From the NCBI RefSeq assembly GCF_050281185.1, contig NZ_JBNNWS010000001.1, positions 186,001-250,000 on the forward strand: a stretch of DNA of 64,000 bases, given 5' to 3'. This DNA comes from Heyndrickxia sp050281185 (GTDB taxonomy: Bacteria; Bacillota; Bacilli; Bacillales; Bacillaceae_C). Position 1 is the stretch's first letter; each line of letters starts with the position of its first letter. A program made the translations under genes and the position numbers. Shown one piece after another: positions 61,863 to 64,000 of the stretch. The notes under the pieces are model-generated. The model was given only the letters and a program-made list of their open reading frames with translations. It was not told the DNA's origin and did not search any database.

Positions 61863-64000
61863 TTAATTTACTTGATAAGTTTCCTTACTTGCATCTACAA
61901 TCCATTCGTATTGACGCAGTTTCACCTCGAACAGTGATAATGGATCACGGAAGAGTTCAGGATTTGATTTGATTTTGTTTAACATATTCTCATTTTCTTC
62001 ACGTTCTGCTAAGGTGAGCTTCACTGTCTTTTCAATTTCTGCTAATGGATTTTGAAAAAACATTGAAATATCCCTGTCTAAAGACGTTTCGAATAATTCA
62101 AATTGCATAAGGAACTTATTTGCAATAGAATCAACTACCGCTTGGTAATCCTCATTTTCTACAAATTTTTTATATCTGTTATAAAGCATTGTTTTGTTTT
62201 GCTGAAGAGCTCCAAACAGTTTTCCTGCACTCTTTAATAAAACCTGAGATGGTGTATGTCTTAGTAATATATTTACTTTCTCAAATCGGATACCATTCTT
62301 CATTCGTTCTGCATCCCGGCGCCAATCATCGAGCACTCGATCATCGCCACACAGCTTTAATCGTTCTTCTCCATACAAAGTATTAAAGCCTTCTCGCATT
62401 TCCTCAAGATAGGTCTTGCTTTGGTAAAATTCCTCCTCGGCAATCGTAATCCAATTTTGGATAGAAGTGTAGAATTTCGGTAATGTATTTTTTTGCAAAT
62501 GATCCTGGATACGTGTATTCATTTTTTCATTAAGTTCCAAATGAATTTTCCGGAAATCACTGTCTTCCTTAATTAAATCGGAACAACTTCTTAGTATATT
62601 TGGTATTGATTGGGCTAAATCCTGTTTTATATCATCCTTGATAGAGTGATAGGCGCTTGTAATACTTCGAACTTTTTCCTTTTCCATATCTTGAAGCTGA
62701 TGTATAGCACCGCCTAGTTTATTAGCCATTTCTTCATCCCATTTAATGGATTCTATTAGATTGTTTTCTAATTGCACCCGTTGATCTAATATATTTGCCA
62801 TGAATGCTCGTATAAACGATAACATTTTTGAGGTTCGTATTTCTTCCAATTTTAAATCTTTTGTTATTGCTTGAATGAATTTATTCAGTTCATTGATTTC
62901 AGTTTGTTTATTGTACGTAATCACACTGGCATATGGAAATTGGGAATGAACTTCTTCAATTAGCATTTTCAATTCTTGATCATTAGAAGAGGTTTCCATT
63001 TGATTGATCACAAAATAGAATGGAACATTCTGTACTTTATTTTGCAATTCGATTAAATAACTCAGATTATATTCTTCTGGACTAATCACAACTAGTACAG
63101 CATCTGATAAATGTGGATCAGGATTCACTTGATCCCTTTTACTATTGTTCCAACCATTGATCGGTGAATCTAGTAATGTAATCGAATTTTCATTAAGAAA
63201 TTCAGATGGCAGCTTAAAATCAATAATCGTTTTTTTCGGTGCAATTTCGCGATATTCTTCAGCATTTTCAATCATTCTGATGCCTGTTTGAGTGATTTCA
63301 GCGATTTCAAAATCATCATGATCCTTATACATAACGAATGATTCAGAAGGTGAGCCAAATACATGTCCACCTAAAACAGAGTGAATAAAGTCAACTTTTC
63401 CCTTTTCGTCAGAACTAGCAACTAATAAATTGTGAGCTCGTAAATCCAATAGCTCACGGATGATCCATTTCAATGAATAACCGACAAGAACCTCTTGATT
63501 TTTAGCCCATCCGAGCATAGTTTCGAATAATTTTAAGCTTTCCTCTAAAACATCAATCTCATTTCTTGAATGACAAATTAAATTTTCAGCTTCATGTATT
63601 ACTGATGTGTTAAAGCTGGAAGGAAAAATTTCTTCCCATGATAGCATAGCAGCGGATGCTGCCAATGCATGTGTGGAATCAGTTATTTTAATCCAGTTTT
63701 CCAAATGATATGGAATAATCTTGGATAAATCCTTTAATAGAAGTTTTCCATTTATTAATTCTGCATAAGATTCTTGGTACAAGGAAGATAATTCATGCCA
63801 TTCTACGTTTCGATCATCCTCAATATTCATAAGAAGATGATTGATTTCTTTAAGCCAAGTTAAATATATTTCCTTCTTTTCATTTCTATAACTTTTCCAT
63901 AGTGATGAGACTAACTTTTCAAATAGTACCTGATTTTCTATATATAAGGAAATTAATGTTTTACTAAAATAGCTTGGGTCAAATTTACTTGTTTTTCCTT
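61863..64000 (-). CDS. Dynamin-like GTPase, C-terminal part (cut by window edge; DynA/YpbR-like)
   Basis: The minus frame stays open from 61863 through the last base, so the ATG at 63830 is internal and about 712 codons are visible. The sequence fits the second half of a fused double dynamin such as Bacillus subtilis DynA (1193 aa). Predicted order is a helical stalk, a GTPase-like domain (about 63440-62880) and a long helical region. G3-like LLDSPINGW and G4-like INQME are present. The P-loop position reads SSDEKGKVDF and lacks the Ser/Thr after Lys, so nucleotide binding here may be lost. DynA proteins tether and fuse membranes. Confidence 0.75.
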   Translation of the reverse strand, partial: GKTSKFDPSYFSKTLISLYIENQVLFEKLVSSLWKSYRNEKKEIYLTWLKEINHLLMNIEDDRNVEWHELSSLYQESYAELINGKLLLKDLSKIIPYHLENWIKITDSTHALAASAAMLSWEEIFPSSFNTSVIHEAENLICHSRNEIDVLEESLKLFETMLGWAKNQEVLVGYSLKWIIRELLDLRAHNLLVASSDEKGKVDFIHSVLGGHVFGSPSESFVMYKDHDDFEIAEITQTGIRMIENAEEYREIAPKKTIIDFKLPSEFLNENSITLLDSPINGWNNSKRDQVNPDPHLSDAVLVVISPEEYNLSYLIELQNKVQNVPFYFVINQMETSSNDQELKMLIEEVHSQFPYASVITYNKQTEINELNKFIQAITKDLKLEEIRTSKMLSFIRAFMANILDQRVQLENNLIESIKWDEEMANKLGGAIHQLQDMEKEKVRSITSAYHSIKDDIKQDLAQSIPNILRSCSDLIKEDSDFRKIHLELNEKMNTRIQDHLQKNTLPKFYTSIQNWITIAEEEFYQSKTYLEEMREGFNTLYGEERLKLCGDDRVLDDWRRDAERMKNGIRFEKVNILLRHTPSQVLLKSAGKLFGALQQNKTMLYNRYKKFVENEDYQAVVDSIANKFLMQFELFETSLDRDISMFFQNPLAEIEKTVKLTLAEREENENMLNKIKSNPELFRDPLSLFEVKLRQYEWIVDASKETYQVN

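Overview
The window is a chromosome segment from a low-GC, endospore-forming Gram-positive bacterium of the Bacillaceae. The evidence is a spore-coat locus (CotS, CotSA, CotB, CotH and CotG relatives), a SpoVB/YkvU-type flippase, YfmM and YfmL homologues, a CdaR-type regulator, cre and BirA operators, strong AGGAGG ribosome-binding sites and frequent GTG/TTG starts. I cannot name the species. One 100-N assembly gap lies inside a tandem repeat at 16663-16762. The genes at both window edges (glpD and a dynamin-like gene) are cut off.

Layout. 0-4.5 kb: glycerol use (glpF-glpK-glpD) on the minus strand and a divergent glutathione-independent formaldehyde dehydrogenase. 4.7-8.5 kb: a lone tRNA-Arg(CCT), two small proteins, two GNAT acetyltransferases and a stand-alone FolC paralogue. 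8.5-20.8 kb: an amino-acid catabolic island. Its minus-strand operon encodes an aminotransferase, a ThDP enzyme, an aldehyde dehydrogenase, an L-lysine 6-dehydrogenase and an IclR regulator. The operon has a readable promoter, a perfect cre site and a perfect 9-5-9 palindrome. A CdaR/PucR regulator follows, then a plus-strand operon of an FAD amino-acid oxidase, an ornithine-cyclodeaminase-family enzyme and a sodium:solute symporter. Both operons could converge on allysine/piperideine-6-carboxylate, which would make this a lysine/pipecolate degradation island. 20.9-36.6 kb: housekeeping genes (NhaC, flippase, BioY with BirA operator, MetAP, NlpC/P60 with WalR box, two ABC-F proteins, a Gfo/Idh oxidoreductase, an ECF sigma factor, a PadR-DUF1700-DUF4097 operon and a YfmL-like helicase).

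36.7-47.3 kb: sugar-nucleotide genes (galU, ugd, UDP-glucuronate epimerase) beside the spore-coat locus. The CotSA-like glycosyltransferase carries a long charged repeat tail that ends in the same VKS-NY-WK motif as the neighbouring CotB-like protein, so it looks like a glycosyltransferase joined to a coat-type tail. CotH (a protein kinase family) and a CotG-like Ser/Arg repeat protein complete the cluster. 47.4-64 kb: GNAT, HelD, a cold-shock protein, a large hybrid histidine kinase with two kinase modules, a LysM-3D protein, a 2-hydroxyacid dehydrogenase, aspartokinase III, a TetR-controlled acyl-CoA cluster (acyl-CoA ligase, MaoC, KAS III-like) and the C-terminal part of a dynamin-like protein.

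The most striking non-coding feature is a family of structured repeats of about 150-230 bp, with copies at seven loci. All point the same way. They show compensatory stem changes, interchangeable hairpin inserts at two fixed places, and an optional conserved 3' tail. One locus is a tandem array in which only the visible last unit carries the tail. At least three other repeat types occur once, twice or in tandem.
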